Shown here in pieces: positions 35,058 to 44,200 of a DNA stretch of 64,000 nt; within the stretch, counting starts at the first letter, position 1; each line of letters begins with the position of its first letter. Origin of the DNA: Loktanella atrilutea. GTDB taxonomy: Bacteria; Pseudomonadota; Alphaproteobacteria; Rhodobacterales; Rhodobacteraceae. The translations under genes and the position numbers were made by a program. The DNA lies in the NCBI RefSeq assembly GCF_900128995.1, contig NZ_FQUE01000009.1:88540-152539 (forward strand), given 5' to 3'. The notes under the pieces were generated by a model. It saw only the letters and a list, made by a program, of their open reading frames with translations. It searched no databases and was not told where the DNA came from.

Positions 35058-36062
35058 TCAGTCGTGGGCGCCGGTGTGGATCAGGATCTGCTTCCAGATC
35101 GCGGTTTCGTCGAACAGGGTCCACTCGCGCCGGATGCTGTGGTCGGTGCCATGGGCGCGGTCGGTGAAGGGACCGAATTCCGCGTGGGTGACGGCCATGA
35201 CGTGCACCGGTGCCCCGGTGGGTGGACCGAAGGCGCCCCAGCCGGAATGGGTGCCGGTCAGCGACCAGCGCAGGGCGGCGCGGGGCGGCATCAGGGGATC
35301 CTCGCGCCCGATGGTATGGTGGATTTCAAACCGGGCATCGGGAAAGGCGGCGCGCAGGCCGGTCCAGAAGCGGTCGACGTCCACATGCGAGTGGCCGTTG
35401 AAACCGCCGGGATAGGCCAGTTCGCAGGCACGGTCCCACAGCACCGGGATCGCGGCAAGGTCGGCGTCCATCAGGCGGGTTACCGCCTCGGCCAGTCGGG
35501 TGCCCCAGATGTTGTCATTGCCGGCGCCTGTGTAGGGGCCGGGCAGGTCGGCTTCGGGCGTGAAGGGCCTTTTGCAGGCCTTTGCGCCGCCTTCGCTGGC
35601 GATCTGGTCGCGGGCAAAGTCGGCTGGGTCGAGGCCCAGTTGACGCACGATGGCACCCTGATCGCGGATCAGCCATTCGTCGGTGATCGCGTTGTCGATG
35701 GCGTAGCAGTCGGCGATGATGCGGTATTTCAGGCGCTTGCCCGTCGCCTTGCCATAGACGCCGTCGCCCAGGTGGGTCGCGGTAGAGAAGAGGCGATGCG
35801 ACGACAGCATCCCGTCCTCCGGCGTGCCGGACCAGATCACGTCCTGCCCCAGAAGGGTGCGGTCGGGAAATTCCGCCAGCGTCGCCAGCGTCGCGGCGAT
35901 CACGCCGGTGTTGCCCGTGACGACGCCCGAGGGGGAGCGGACGACGATGTCCTCGCCGTAATACTGGTGCAGCGTGGCGATGCCGCGGTCTTCCCAGATC
36001 TCTTTCGTAATGCCGATGATGTAGTCGGGGAAGTCGCGGAACTTGGGGTCGAAACCCTTCAT
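35058..36062 (-). CDS. Two-domain SnoaL/NTF2-like protein (1)
   Basis: 334 aa carrying two tandem NTF2-like cones. The first half has FPDYIIGITKEIWEDRGIATLHQYYGEDIVV with a later RIIADCYAIDNAITDEWLI. The second half has GHSHVDVDRFWTGLRAAFPDARFEI with a GPPTGAPVHVMAVTHAEF motif. SnoaL-type proteins act as cyclases, hydrolases or isomerases. It is one of four such genes in this locus. The stop-start overlap with lacI is ATGA. Confidence 0.82.
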   Translation of the reverse strand: MKGFDPKFRDFPDYIIGITKEIWEDRGIATLHQYYGEDIVVRSPSGVVTGNTGVIAATLATLAEFPDRTLLGQDVIWSGTPEDGMLSSHRLFSTATHLGDGVYGKATGKRLKYRIIADCYAIDNAITDEWLIRDQGAIVRQLGLDPADFARDQIASEGGAKACKRPFTPEADLPGPYTGAGNDNIWGTRLAEAVTRLMDADLAAIPVLWDRACELAYPGGFNGHSHVDVDRFWTGLRAAFPDARFEIHHTIGREDPLMPPRAALRWSLTGTHSGWGAFGPPTGAPVHVMAVTHAEFGPFTDRAHGTDHSIRREWTLFDETAIWKQILIHTGAHD

Positions 36063-37087
36063 GGCGTGTCCTTTGCGGGGTGGGTCGAGCCGCGGGCGAT
36101 CAGCTGTCCCGACAGCTTGTGTTTGCGGGGCATCACCGCGTCGTCGGCGATGCGTTCCATCAATGTCTCGACGGTGGCGGCGACCATGGCGTTCAGGGGC
36201 TGGCGAAAGCTGGTCAGGTCGTAGGCGGCCCAGGCCGAGATCGGCACGTCGTCGAATCCCGCGACGGCGACGTCGCCGGGCACGTCGAGGCCCAGCTTGC
36301 CGCGCAGCACGTCCATCACCGCAAAGGCCATATGGTCGTTGCAGACGAAGACGGCATCGGGCCGGTCGCGGCCGGCGAACATCTCGAGCGCCGCGGCGCG
36401 GGCCTGGTCGTGCAGGAAGTTGCCGACGCCGCGGTCCTGCAGGCTGGCCCCCGCCTCTGCCAGCCCCTTGAGGAATCCCGCCTCGCGGTCGATCTGGGTC
36501 GAGGCGCCCTCGAACCCTGCGATATAGCCGACGCGCTGCGCGCCGCCCGCGATCAGGTGGTGGGCGATCTGCCGGCCGCCTTCGACGTTGTCGGTCGTGA
36601 CGCTGGCGAGGCGCGTGTCGGGCTGGGTCCGGTTGAAGAGGACGACGGGAATGCCAAGATCGTCGCAGCGCGCGGCGAGGACCGAGGACATGGAGACGGA
36701 GGCGAGCACGATGCCGTCGACCTGATAGTCGAGGATTTCCTGCATCACGGTTTCCACGTCGCCCACGGTGTTCGACGCCATGAAGACGAGGACGTGGTAG
36801 CCTTGCTTCTGCAACTCGACCGACAGGCGTTCGACGGCGAGCGGATAGAAGTAGTTGTCGAGGTATGCCACCACGAGGCCGATGATCCGGCTTTTCCCGG
36901 TGATCATCGCGCGGGCGAGGATGTTGGGGCGGTAGCCCAGTTCCTCGGCCGCCTTGCGGACCTTTTCCACCGTGCGCTTGGACGCGGAGGCGCCGGGGGT
37001 GAACACGCGGCTGACCGCGGACTGGCTGACGCCCGCCAGCCGCGCCACGTCGAGCGATGTGACCTTGGAGGGGGTGTCGTTCGCCAT
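36059..37087 (-). CDS. LacI/GalR-family transcriptional regulator
   Basis: 342 aa from ATG 37087 (TGATG overlap with the SDR stop; ATG 37102 would add 5 residues). N-terminal HTH VTSLDVARLAGVSQSAVSRVF plus hinge helix RPNILARAMITGKS, which contacts an operator centre, followed by a periplasmic-binding-protein-like effector domain. Encoded inside the operon it probably controls. The operator candidates at 28639, 44142 and 45274 have LacI-type symmetry with a central CG. Confidence 0.92.
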   Translation of the reverse strand: MANDTPSKVTSLDVARLAGVSQSAVSRVFTPGASASKRTVEKVRKAAEELGYRPNILARAMITGKSRIIGLVVAYLDNYFYPLAVERLSVELQKQGYHVLVFMASNTVGDVETVMQEILDYQVDGIVLASVSMSSVLAARCDDLGIPVVLFNRTQPDTRLASVTTDNVEGGRQIAHHLIAGGAQRVGYIAGFEGASTQIDREAGFLKGLAEAGASLQDRGVGNFLHDQARAAALEMFAGRDRPDAVFVCNDHMAFAVMDVLRGKLGLDVPGDVAVAGFDDVPISAWAAYDLTSFRQPLNAMVAATVETLMERIADDAVMPRKHKLSGQLIARGSTHPAKDTP

Positions 37088-37851
37088 CAGTGCGCCGTCC
37101 ATCCGCCGTCGATCATCAGCGCGGTCCCGGTCACGAGGGCGGAGGCGTCGGAGGCAAGGTAGGCCACCCCGCCCATGATGTCCTCGACCTCTCCCACGCG
37201 GCCGAGCTTAATCATGCCCTCGATCCACGCCCTTTTCTCGGCATCACGCAGGGTGACGTCGCCCAGAGGCGTGCGGATGAAGGTGGGGCAGAGCGTGTTG
37301 ATGCGGATGCCATGCGGGCCCCATTCGATCGCCATGGCCTTCACCATGCCTTCGAGGGCGTGTTTCGAGGCGCAGTAGACCGCCCGGTCAATGCCGCCGA
37401 CATGGCCCATCTGGCTGGAGATGTGGATGATCGACCCCCTGATGCCCGCGGACTGCATCGCCTGCGCCGTGCGGGCGGACAGGAAATAGGCCCCCCGCAG
37501 GTTCACCGCCATCACGGCGTCGAAATCGGCGGGCGTGGTGGCCGTGGCGGGGCCGTGGCGGGCCATGCCGGCCGAGTTCACGACGATGTCGAAGGGATTC
37601 TGCGCATCCAGCGCCGCCGCCATCGCATCGAGGTCCGCGATGTCCAGCGTCAGCGCCTCGGCGGCATAGCCCTTGCCTTTCATCGCCGCGACCGCCTCTG
37701 CCAGCCGGTCGCCGCCACGGGCGGCGCAGACGACGTGGGCGCCCCGATCCGCCAGCGCCACCGCGCAGCCCAGCCCGATGCCAGAGGAGGCCCCCGTGAC
37801 CAGCGCGCATTTGCCGTCGAGCCGTGTCGTCGGTGGTGTCGGCAGTTTCAT
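37087..37851 (-). CDS. Short-chain dehydrogenase/reductase (SDR)
   Basis: 254 aa, classical SDR. Cofactor loop TGASSGIGLG near residues 19-28, NSAGMARHG (the NAG motif), catalytic Ser in IHISSQMGHV and Y-x-x-x-K in YCASKHALEG. VVCAARGG after beta-2 leaves the NAD/NADP preference open. It would oxidise a secondary alcohol or reduce a ketone in the pathway. 21 bp downstream of the HisD-family gene. Confidence 0.92.
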   Translation of the reverse strand: MKLPTPPTTRLDGKCALVTGASSGIGLGCAVALADRGAHVVCAARGGDRLAEAVAAMKGKGYAAEALTLDIADLDAMAAALDAQNPFDIVVNSAGMARHGPATATTPADFDAVMAVNLRGAYFLSARTAQAMQSAGIRGSIIHISSQMGHVGGIDRAVYCASKHALEGMVKAMAIEWGPHGIRINTLCPTFIRTPLGDVTLRDAEKRAWIEGMIKLGRVGEVEDIMGGVAYLASDASALVTGTALMIDGGWTAH

Positions 37852-37872
37852 CGCAAGTCCCCCTGAGGCATC

Positions 37873-39201
37873 CTATTCCGCCGCGTCCTTGTAGGGGGCG
37901 GCGGTGCCATAGGCGAGGTTCTGTCCGCCGTAGCGGCGCACGCGCACATTGCATTGTTCGGCATGGCCGACGAAGCCTTCGAGCATGCACAGGCGCGAGC
38001 CGTAGGCGCCGATCTGCGCCGCCGCCGCATCCGTCGTGATGCGCTGGTAGCTGTGGGTCTTGAGGAACTTGCCGACCCAGAGACCGCCGGTGTAGCGGCC
38101 CGCCTTCTTGGTGGGAAGGGTGTGGTTGGTGCCGATCACCTTGTCTCCGTTTGCCACGTTGGTGCGGGGGCCTAGGAACAGCGCGCCGTAGCTGTGCATG
38201 TTGTCCAGATACCAGTCGTCGCGGTCGGTCATGACCTGCACGTGTTCCGAGGCGATGTCGTTGGCGACCTGCAGCATCTCCTCGTGCGTGTCGCAAAGGA
38301 TCACCTCGCCGTAATCGCGCCAGCTGACGCTTGCGGTCTCGGCGGTGGGCAGGATCGCCAGCAGTCGGTCGATTTCGGCCAGGGTGCCTTCGGCCAGCTT
38401 GCGGCTGGTGGTCAGCAGCACGGCGGGGGAGTTGTAGCCGTGTTCCGCCTGTCCCAGCAGGTCGGTCGCGCACATTTCCGCATCGACCGTGTCGTCAGCG
38501 ATGACCATCGTCTCGGTCGGGCCGGCGAAGAGGTCGATGCCGACGCGGCCGTAAAGCTGGCGCTTGGCCTCTGCCACGAAGGCGTTGCCGGGGCCGACGA
38601 GCATGTGGACGGGGTCGATGCTCTCGGTCCCGATCGCCATCGCACCGACCGCCTGCATGCCGCCCAGCACGAGGATTTCATGCGCGCCGCCCAGATGCAT
38701 CGCGGCGACGATGGCCGGATGCGGCGCGCCGTTGACCGGCGGGGCAGAGGCCACGATGCGCGGCACGCCGGCGACGGAGGCCGTGAGCACCGACATATGG
38801 GCGGAGGCGACCATGGGGAACTTGCCGCCTGGGACGTAGCAGCCGACCGACTGCACGGGGATGTTGCGGTGCCCGAGGATCACGCCGGGCAGGGTCTCGA
38901 CCTCGATGTCGGTCATCGACGCGCGCTGCGCCTCGGCGAAGGTGCGGATCTGGTTCTGTGCGAACCGGATGTCGGCCATGTCGCGGTCGGACACCTTCGA
39001 CATGGCGGCCTCGATCTCTGACGCGGACAGGCGGAAGGAGTCGGGCGCATAGCCGTCGAACTTCTGCGACAGGTCGCGGATCGCGGCGTCGCCGCGCATC
39101 TCGATGTCCTTGAGCGTCGTTTCCACGATGCCGCGGACCTTCGCGTCGTCCTCGGCCCGTTCGGCGTCGGGCTTGCCGCGCTTGAGATAGGTGATCGTCA
39201 T
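37873..39201 (-). CDS. Histidinol-dehydrogenase-family enzyme (2), HpsN-like
   Basis: 442 aa from ATG 39201 (ATGA overlap with the NTF2-like stop). The HisD architecture is complete, with [35 protein letters not shown], metal and catalytic residues in [15 protein letters not shown] and [10 protein letters not shown], and a terminal EGFVGH. The N-terminal MTITYLKRG resembles HpsN-type proteins more than HisD. It differs from copy 1 in the C-terminal extension ([17 protein letters not shown]). Presumed NAD-dependent oxidation of an alcohol to an acid. Confidence 0.9.
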   Translation of the reverse strand: MTITYLKRGKPDAERAEDDAKVRGIVETTLKDIEMRGDAAIRDLSQKFDGYAPDSFRLSASEIEAAMSKVSDRDMADIRFAQNQIRTFAEAQRASMTDIEVETLPGVILGHRNIPVQSVGCYVPGGKFPMVASAHMSVLTASVAGVPRIVASAPPVNGAPHPAIVAAMHLGGAHEILVLGGMQAVGAMAIGTESIDPVHMLVGPGNAFVAEAKRQLYGRVGIDLFAGPTETMVIADDTVDAEMCATDLLGQAEHGYNSPAVLLTTSRKLAEGTLAEIDRLLAILPTAETASVSWRDYGEVILCDTHEEMLQVANDIASEHVQVMTDRDDWYLDNMHSYGALFLGPRTNVANGDKVIGTNHTLPTKKAGRYTGGLWVGKFLKTHSYQRITTDAAAAQIGAYGSRLCMLEGFVGHAEQCNVRVRRYGGQNLAYGTAAPYKDAAE

Positions 39202-39692
39202 GCTGTCTCCTTCGGGTGCGGTGGCACCCGTGTTCTGTCGTCGAATGCCTCCCAGCCGTGGCCGTCGAACACGTCGCGGCCCAGTTGCGCCAGCACGCTC
39301 GCGAAATCCACGCTGACCCAATTGTCCTTGATGCGCCCCTCGGTCACCTGCCAGAAATCCATGTAGGGGATCGTCACGCGCCTGCCCGTGGGCGCGATGC
39401 CCATGAAGGGGCCGGAATGGGTCCCCTCGATATGGCCGAAGCAGGACGCCCAGTCGCCTTCGCAGATGAAACGCTGCGTGTGGTAGGTCCGGTCGGTGAA
39501 GGCCGCGCGCAGCGGTAGTTGCCAGTTGTCGCGGAAGGCCTGAAGCCCGTCCTTGGTGCCGCAGCCGCGGTTGCCGTACCAGTGGAAGTCCGCGTGGAAA
39601 TGCGCGGCCATGTCGTTGGAGTTCTCGCCCAAGGCGCGTTCCATGCGCTGGATCACGGCGCGGGTCGCGTCGGCCTGTTCCTGTGGGGTCAT
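39198..39692 (-). CDS. Single-domain SnoaL/NTF2-like protein (2)
   Basis: 164 aa from ATG 39692, overlapping the ABC ATPase stop by 4 bp. One cone-shaped domain with [18 protein letters not shown] and [26 protein letters not shown], the typical SnoaL end. A longer upstream frame is Arg/Gly-rich noise. It sits between the importer and the dehydrogenase genes, so it probably acts early on the imported compound. Confidence 0.85.
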   Translation of the reverse strand: MTPQEQADATRAVIQRMERALGENSNDMAAHFHADFHWYGNRGCGTKDGLQAFRDNWQLPLRAAFTDRTYHTQRFICEGDWASCFGHIEGTHSGPFMGIAPTGRRVTIPYMDFWQVTEGRIKDNWVSVDFASVLAQLGRDVFDGHGWEAFDDRTRVPPHPKETA

Positions 39693-40738
39693 CGGGGCAG
39701 GGCCTTTCCGGTCTGGGTATCGAAGAGGTGGCAGATCGCGGCGGGCACGCTGGCCTCGACCATCTGGCCGGTCTCGGCGCGGTAGTCCTTGGCGGTCTTG
39801 ACCGACACCAGCGCGTCCCCCAGCCGCCACGAGATCATCGAGGCCTCGCCCAGCAGTTCCACGGCATAGACCGGCGCCGCGATCTGGCCGCCGCTTTCGG
39901 TGATCTCCGCGTCCTCGGCGCGGAAGCCCAAGGTCATATCGCCGTCGGGTGCGGTCAGGCCCGTGACGGTGATGCCGTCGCCGGTGAACGTGCCGCCGCG
40001 CAGGGTGCCGGGGATCAGGTTCATCGCGGGGCTGCCGATGAAGCTGGCGACGAAGGTATTGGCGGGGTGGTCGTAGATCTGGGTCGGCGTGCCGACCTGC
40101 TGGATTTCGCCCTTGTTCATCACCACGACGCGGTCGGCGAGGGTCATCGCCTCGATCTGATCGTGGGTAACGTAGACAGTGGTGGTCTTGAGCTTGCTTT
40201 GCAGGTTCTTGATCTGCGCGCGGGTCGACACCCGCAGCTTGGCGTCGAGGTTCGACAGCGGCTCGTCCATCAGGAAGACGGTGGGCTTGCGCACGATGGC
40301 GCGTCCCAACGCCACGCGCTGCCGCTGGCCACCCGACAGTTCCGCCGGGCGGCGATGCATGAACTGTTCGAGTTCCACCATGCGGATGGCAGTCATCACC
40401 ATCTCGTCGTGCTTGTCTTTCGGCACCTTGCGCACGCGCAGGGGGAAGCGGATGTTCTCGTAGACCGTGAGGTTGGGGTAGAGGCCGTAGGACTGGAACA
40501 CCATCGAGATGTCACGGTCCTTTGGTTCCAGATCGTTGACCATGCGGTCGCCCAGCCAGATCTCGCCCTCGGTCACATCCTCCAGCCCCGCGATCATCCG
40601 CATGGTGGTGGACTTGCCGCAGCCCGAGGGGCCGAGCAGCACGAGGAATTCCTGATCCGCGATGTCGAGGTCGAAATCCTTGACCGCGACGTAGTTGCCC
40701 CAGCGTTTGTTGACGTTCTTGAGGTTCAGTCGGGCCAT
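39689..40738 (-). CDS. ABC importer ATP-binding subunit (2), MalK/UgpC type
   Basis: 349 aa. Walker [10 protein letters not shown] near 36-44, signature LSGGQRQR, Walker B VFLMDEP with SNLD, switch His in YVTHDQ, then a C-terminal OB domain. Powers the second importer in this window. The two ATPases share family but differ throughout, so neither is a recent duplicate. Confidence 0.95.
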   Translation of the reverse strand: MARLNLKNVNKRWGNYVAVKDFDLDIADQEFLVLLGPSGCGKSTTMRMIAGLEDVTEGEIWLGDRMVNDLEPKDRDISMVFQSYGLYPNLTVYENIRFPLRVRKVPKDKHDEMVMTAIRMVELEQFMHRRPAELSGGQRQRVALGRAIVRKPTVFLMDEPLSNLDAKLRVSTRAQIKNLQSKLKTTTVYVTHDQIEAMTLADRVVVMNKGEIQQVGTPTQIYDHPANTFVASFIGSPAMNLIPGTLRGGTFTGDGITVTGLTAPDGDMTLGFRAEDAEITESGGQIAAPVYAVELLGEASMISWRLGDALVSVKTAKDYRAETGQMVEASVPAAICHLFDTQTGKALPR

Positions 40739-40742
40739 GGGA

Positions 40743-41624
40743 TCACCCTTTCACGGCGCCGGCGGTCAACCCGCTGACGATCTGGCGTTGGAAGAAGAGC
40801 ACGAGCACGAAGAGCGGTGCGATGGCGGACACGACGGCGGCGACCGCATACATCACCTTGCCCTCGGCCTGTGTGGACCCGAGGAAGCTGGCGATCTTGG
40901 GCACCATGGTCTGGTTTTCCTGCGTCAGCAGCATCGAGGTCACGGTGAAGTCGTTGTAGGCCAGCAGGAAGCTGAACAGGCCGGTGGTCACGACGCCGGG
41001 CCACATGACCGGGATCACCGCCAGCCGGAACGCCTGAAACCGGGTGCAGCCGTCGACCATGGCGCTTTCGTCCAGATCCTTGGGGATCGACAGAAAGAAG
41101 CTGTGCAGCATCCACAGGGTGAAGGGCTGGTTGATCGCCACCAGCACGATGATCGTCGTCGGCAGATAGCCCCAGATGCCCAGTTCGAAGAACGGCAACA
41201 GATAGCCCGAGACCAGCGTGACATGAGGCATGGCACGGAAGATCAGCGCCGCGATCAGGATCCAGAAGGTGTAGCGGTAGCCAGACCGCGCCAGCGCATA
41301 GCCGCCCAGCGTGCCAAAGGTCAGTGAGATGACGGTGACGCAAAGCGTCACGATGGCGGTGTTGATGACGGATTTCCAGAATTCCTGCTCGAGCCACGCG
41401 CCTTCGTAGCCGGCGCCGGTGAAGGCGCTGCCGGTCTGGCGGATCGTCTGGACGCCGGTGATCGCATTGGTCCAGTCCGAGCGCGAGAAGAAGTCCGGTT
41501 CGACCTTGAACGACCCCCAGGCCGTCCAGACGAAGGGGAAGGCGGCGGCAATCAGCCACAGCGCAATGAAGCCGAGCGAGAGCACCATCAGGGGCAGGGG
41601 CTGTGCGTTGGTGGGGCGTGCCAT
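40743..41624 (-). CDS. ABC importer permease (MalG-like)
   Basis: 293 aa. First helix LMVLSLGFIALWLIAAAFPF, EAA-type loop DLDESAMVDGCTRFQAFRL in the C-terminal third, six helices in total. Periplasmic loop of normal length plus a segment around the SDWTNAITG motif. 10 bp behind the other permease. Confidence 0.92.
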   Translation of the reverse strand: MARPTNAQPLPLMVLSLGFIALWLIAAAFPFVWTAWGSFKVEPDFFSRSDWTNAITGVQTIRQTGSAFTGAGYEGAWLEQEFWKSVINTAIVTLCVTVISLTFGTLGGYALARSGYRYTFWILIAALIFRAMPHVTLVSGYLLPFFELGIWGYLPTTIIVLVAINQPFTLWMLHSFFLSIPKDLDESAMVDGCTRFQAFRLAVIPVMWPGVVTTGLFSFLLAYNDFTVTSMLLTQENQTMVPKIASFLGSTQAEGKVMYAVAAVVSAIAPLFVLVLFFQRQIVSGLTAGAVKG

Positions 41625-41634
41625 CGGTCCCTCC

Positions 41635-42663
41635 TCAGGCCTTGCGGTTGAAATCGCGCCAGGTGCGGATCAGCACGGGCGTCAGCAGGACGATCACCCC
41701 GAGCGTGGTCAGCACGGAGGTCGCGGCGGCGGAGGCGAAGAGCGGCGTATCGGCACCGCGCAGGTCGGAATAGATCAGGTAGGACAGCGAGGTCGCATTG
41801 GCCTCGGCCGAGAAGCCGACGATCGGCTCGAAGACGCGGAAGTTGTCCATCAGCTGCATCAGTGCCACGAAGGTTGCCAGCGGCAGCAGATAGGGGATGG
41901 TGACGAAGCGGATCCGCTCCCACCGGCTGGCACCGTCCACCATGGCGGATTCCATCGTGTCCTGCGGCACGCCCTGCAGGCCCGCGTAGAATACGACGAA
42001 GGCGAAGGGCGCGTTGTGCCAGATGCCATAGACGAAAAGCGTGATCCAGGTCAGTGTCGGCGAAGCCTTCAGCGACAGGGAGGGGTTGTTGAACAGCGCC
42101 TGCAGGCCCGCGCCGATGATGCCCCGGCTGTCGATCATCCAGTAGAGCACGAGGCTGCCAATCAGCGGCGTGACGATCATCGGCAGCAGCGAAAAGAAGA
42201 TCACCGGCCCTTTGATCAGCCCCGGAATGGCATTGACGCCGAGAGCGATGAAGAACCCCAGCACGATCACGCAGGGGGTGACGATGAAGGTATAGGCCAG
42301 CGTGAAGATCAACGCCTTGTAAAGCGGCAGGTTCATCACCTGATTGAAGAAGCCGCCCCAGGTTTCACTGCGGGTCCAGATCTGGCCGATGCGGTCGAAG
42401 GCGAGATGGCCGGAATTAAAATAGGTCCCGAGCCCGTTAAACCGCCCGGCGGGCTGCGCGTCGCGCAGCTCCTGCATGGCGGCGGCGTCGACCTTGCGTT
42501 CGGTCGTGCAGCCGAAGGGGCCGCAGGTCTCGACCTCGGTCATCACCTGCTCGTGCTCGATGAAGAGCGACTGGTAGACGACGGACCCGATCGGCAGCGC
42601 CACGAAGAGCAGCATCGCCAGCAGCGACGGCAGGATGAAGGCGAGGAACGTCTTGTGCGGCAT
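41635..42663 (-). CDS. ABC importer permease (MalF-like) with long periplasmic loop
   Basis: 342 aa. First helix KTFLAFILPSLLAMLLFVAL, then about 70 hydrophilic residues (roughly 33-105) including two Cys (ETCGPFGC), then the core with EAA loop DTMESAMVDGASRWERIRF. The Cys pair could form a periplasmic disulfide. Pairs with the 293-aa permease. Confidence 0.92.
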   Translation of the reverse strand: MPHKTFLAFILPSLLAMLLFVALPIGSVVYQSLFIEHEQVMTEVETCGPFGCTTERKVDAAAMQELRDAQPAGRFNGLGTYFNSGHLAFDRIGQIWTRSETWGGFFNQVMNLPLYKALIFTLAYTFIVTPCVIVLGFFIALGVNAIPGLIKGPVIFFSLLPMIVTPLIGSLVLYWMIDSRGIIGAGLQALFNNPSLSLKASPTLTWITLFVYGIWHNAPFAFVVFYAGLQGVPQDTMESAMVDGASRWERIRFVTIPYLLPLATFVALMQLMDNFRVFEPIVGFSAEANATSLSYLIYSDLRGADTPLFASAAATSVLTTLGVIVLLTPVLIRTWRDFNRKA

Positions 42664-42742
42664 CCGGGCACCTCCTTTCGGCGTGGCGGGGTTGGCCGGC
42701 CGCGCAGGGCGGACCGTGAGGATCGGGTTTGAGGGATGAAAG

Positions 42743-42766
42743 GGCAGGGCGCGGGGGCGCCCTGCC
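42743..42766 (-). terminator. Intercistronic GC hairpin after the second binding-protein gene
   Basis: Perfect 10-bp stem GGCAGGGCGC / GCGCCCTGCC with a 4-nt loop, directly after the binding-protein stop (42775) and before the permease (42663). On the minus strand it is followed by CTTTCAT. It has the same stem and loop lengths as the hairpin at 4587-4610, in the same position in an unrelated operon. Confidence 0.6.
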
Positions 42767-42774
42767 TATAGGGC

Positions 42775-44016
42775 CTACTTGATGAAGCCGGCCTCTGTCG
42801 CGGCGGTGGTATAGGCGGCGACGGTGTCCTCCAGCGCCTTTTCGGCCGTTTCCTGACCCTGCATGAACTCGGCCAGGTTGTCGCCAAGCGCCGTGTGCAG
42901 CATCCCCATGTAAGGTGTCATCGGATAGGGCTTGGCACCCGCCTTCATGTTGGCGAAGACGCCTTCGGACGCCGGGGTGGGCGTGTAGCCGTTCACCAGC
43001 CAGGCGGCGAGGCCGGCGGTTTCGGGATCGGCCACGAGGTCTGGCGACAGGGCGTACATCATCGCCTGAAAGGACGCGGCGGCGTCTTCGTCAGAGATGT
43101 TCTTGGCCAGTGCGAAGCCGTCCCACCACAGCGTGGTTGCCGGGATGTCGTGGCCGCCCCAGGACGGCATTGCCGCAATCTTTGTTTCCTTGGCGATCTC
43201 TGGCGTGGCACCGTTTTCGTCGATGAAGGCGGCAGTGCGGCTGCCCCAGCCGGTCATGATCGCGACCTCGGAGTTTTCCCAGTAGGGCTGGGCCTCGTTC
43301 GAGTTGTAGGTCATCACGTCTGGACCCATGTTGTCCTTCAGCGCCTTCATCATCTCGAGTGCTGCGACGCCGGCATCATTGTCGATGGCGGGCTTCGCCG
43401 TGCCGTCCTCGAAGAACGGCTCGCCCGAGCCCATGTACATGTTGATGAATTCCTCGCCCAGATCCCAGCCCGGCTTGAAGCTGGCGTAAAGCGGCGTCTT
43501 CATGACGCCCTTCTCTTCGAGGGTCTTCGCGGCGGCGATGACATCCTCGTAGGTCGCCGGAACGGCAATGCCATTCTGGTCCAGCAGGTCGGCGCGGTAG
43601 TGCAGCATCTGGCTGTTGGCCATGAAGGCGATCGCCATGATCTTGCCGTCGACGCGGATCAGCTGGCTGTCCTGCAGGTTCTGCCCGTATTTTGCGACCA
43701 GATCGTCCATCGGCTGAACCAGACCTTCGTTCAGCAAAGGCACGAGCGATCCGTTCGCCACGACGGCGATTGTATAGGCTGCGGGGCTCGTGGACAGGGC
43801 AGCGACCTGGATGTCCTTATGCTCCGTCGTTTCGTTGGTCGTGACCTCGACGCCTTCGCCTGCGCAAGTAGCGGCACGGCTGACGACGGCATGCAGCGCT
43901 TGAAAATCGTTGGCGAGGATGCGGACGGAGCCGTCGCCTTCGATCGCGCATTGGGCAGAAGCGGCACCGGCCAACCCGATCAGGACAGCGGTGGTGGACA
44001 GAAGCATCTTGGTCAT
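42775..44016 (-). CDS. Extracellular solute-binding protein of the second ABC importer
   Basis: 413 aa from ATG 44016 (AGAGAGGA upstream). Signal peptide MTKMLLSTTAVLIGLAGAASA before QCAIEGD. Family-1 binding-protein features include the segment FMANSQMLHYRADLLDQNGI and TTLWWDGFALAKN. It has an early Cys pair (C23 and one near 48). It is the first gene of the 15-gene operon and sits opposite the divergent NTF2-like gene at 44201, with a LacI-type operator between them. Confidence 0.92.
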   Translation of the reverse strand: MTKMLLSTTAVLIGLAGAASAQCAIEGDGSVRILANDFQALHAVVSRAATCAGEGVEVTTNETTEHKDIQVAALSTSPAAYTIAVVANGSLVPLLNEGLVQPMDDLVAKYGQNLQDSQLIRVDGKIMAIAFMANSQMLHYRADLLDQNGIAVPATYEDVIAAAKTLEEKGVMKTPLYASFKPGWDLGEEFINMYMGSGEPFFEDGTAKPAIDNDAGVAALEMMKALKDNMGPDVMTYNSNEAQPYWENSEVAIMTGWGSRTAAFIDENGATPEIAKETKIAAMPSWGGHDIPATTLWWDGFALAKNISDEDAAASFQAMMYALSPDLVADPETAGLAAWLVNGYTPTPASEGVFANMKAGAKPYPMTPYMGMLHTALGDNLAEFMQGQETAEKALEDTVAAYTTAATEAGFIK

Positions 44017-44119
44017 GGAAATCCTCTCTGGTGAAGGGCAGGCGGTAGGCCTTGCTGTTCCGGCGTTGGGGGCCATTTCACGCGGTTCCGGATTTCTGGC
44101 GACCCGGATGACGACTGCG

Positions 44120-44157
44120 TTGACGTTGACGCTAGGTCGTGTTGAATACGTTTGCAA
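44120..44157. promoter_or_regulatory. Divergent promoter region with LacI-type operator
   Basis: TTGAATACGTTTGCAA (44142-44157) matches the operator at 28639 in 15 of 16 positions. For the plus strand, TTGACG (44120-44125), 17-bp spacer, TGAATA precedes the NTF2-like gene. On the minus strand TTGCAA (44157-44152), 17-bp spacer, TAGCGT suits the binding-protein operon. One bound repressor could block both directions. Confidence 0.55.
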
Positions 44158-44200
44158 GAATTTTTTGAAACGCCGTTTCCGGCCCCACTCGGAGGCTTCC

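Noticed and set aside
33033..36224. 1063-codon open frame on the plus strand
   Set aside because: It runs antisense across the MetE-like, cupin and SnoaL-like genes, is Gly/Val/His/Asp-rich noise, and crosses three supported genes and their overlaps.
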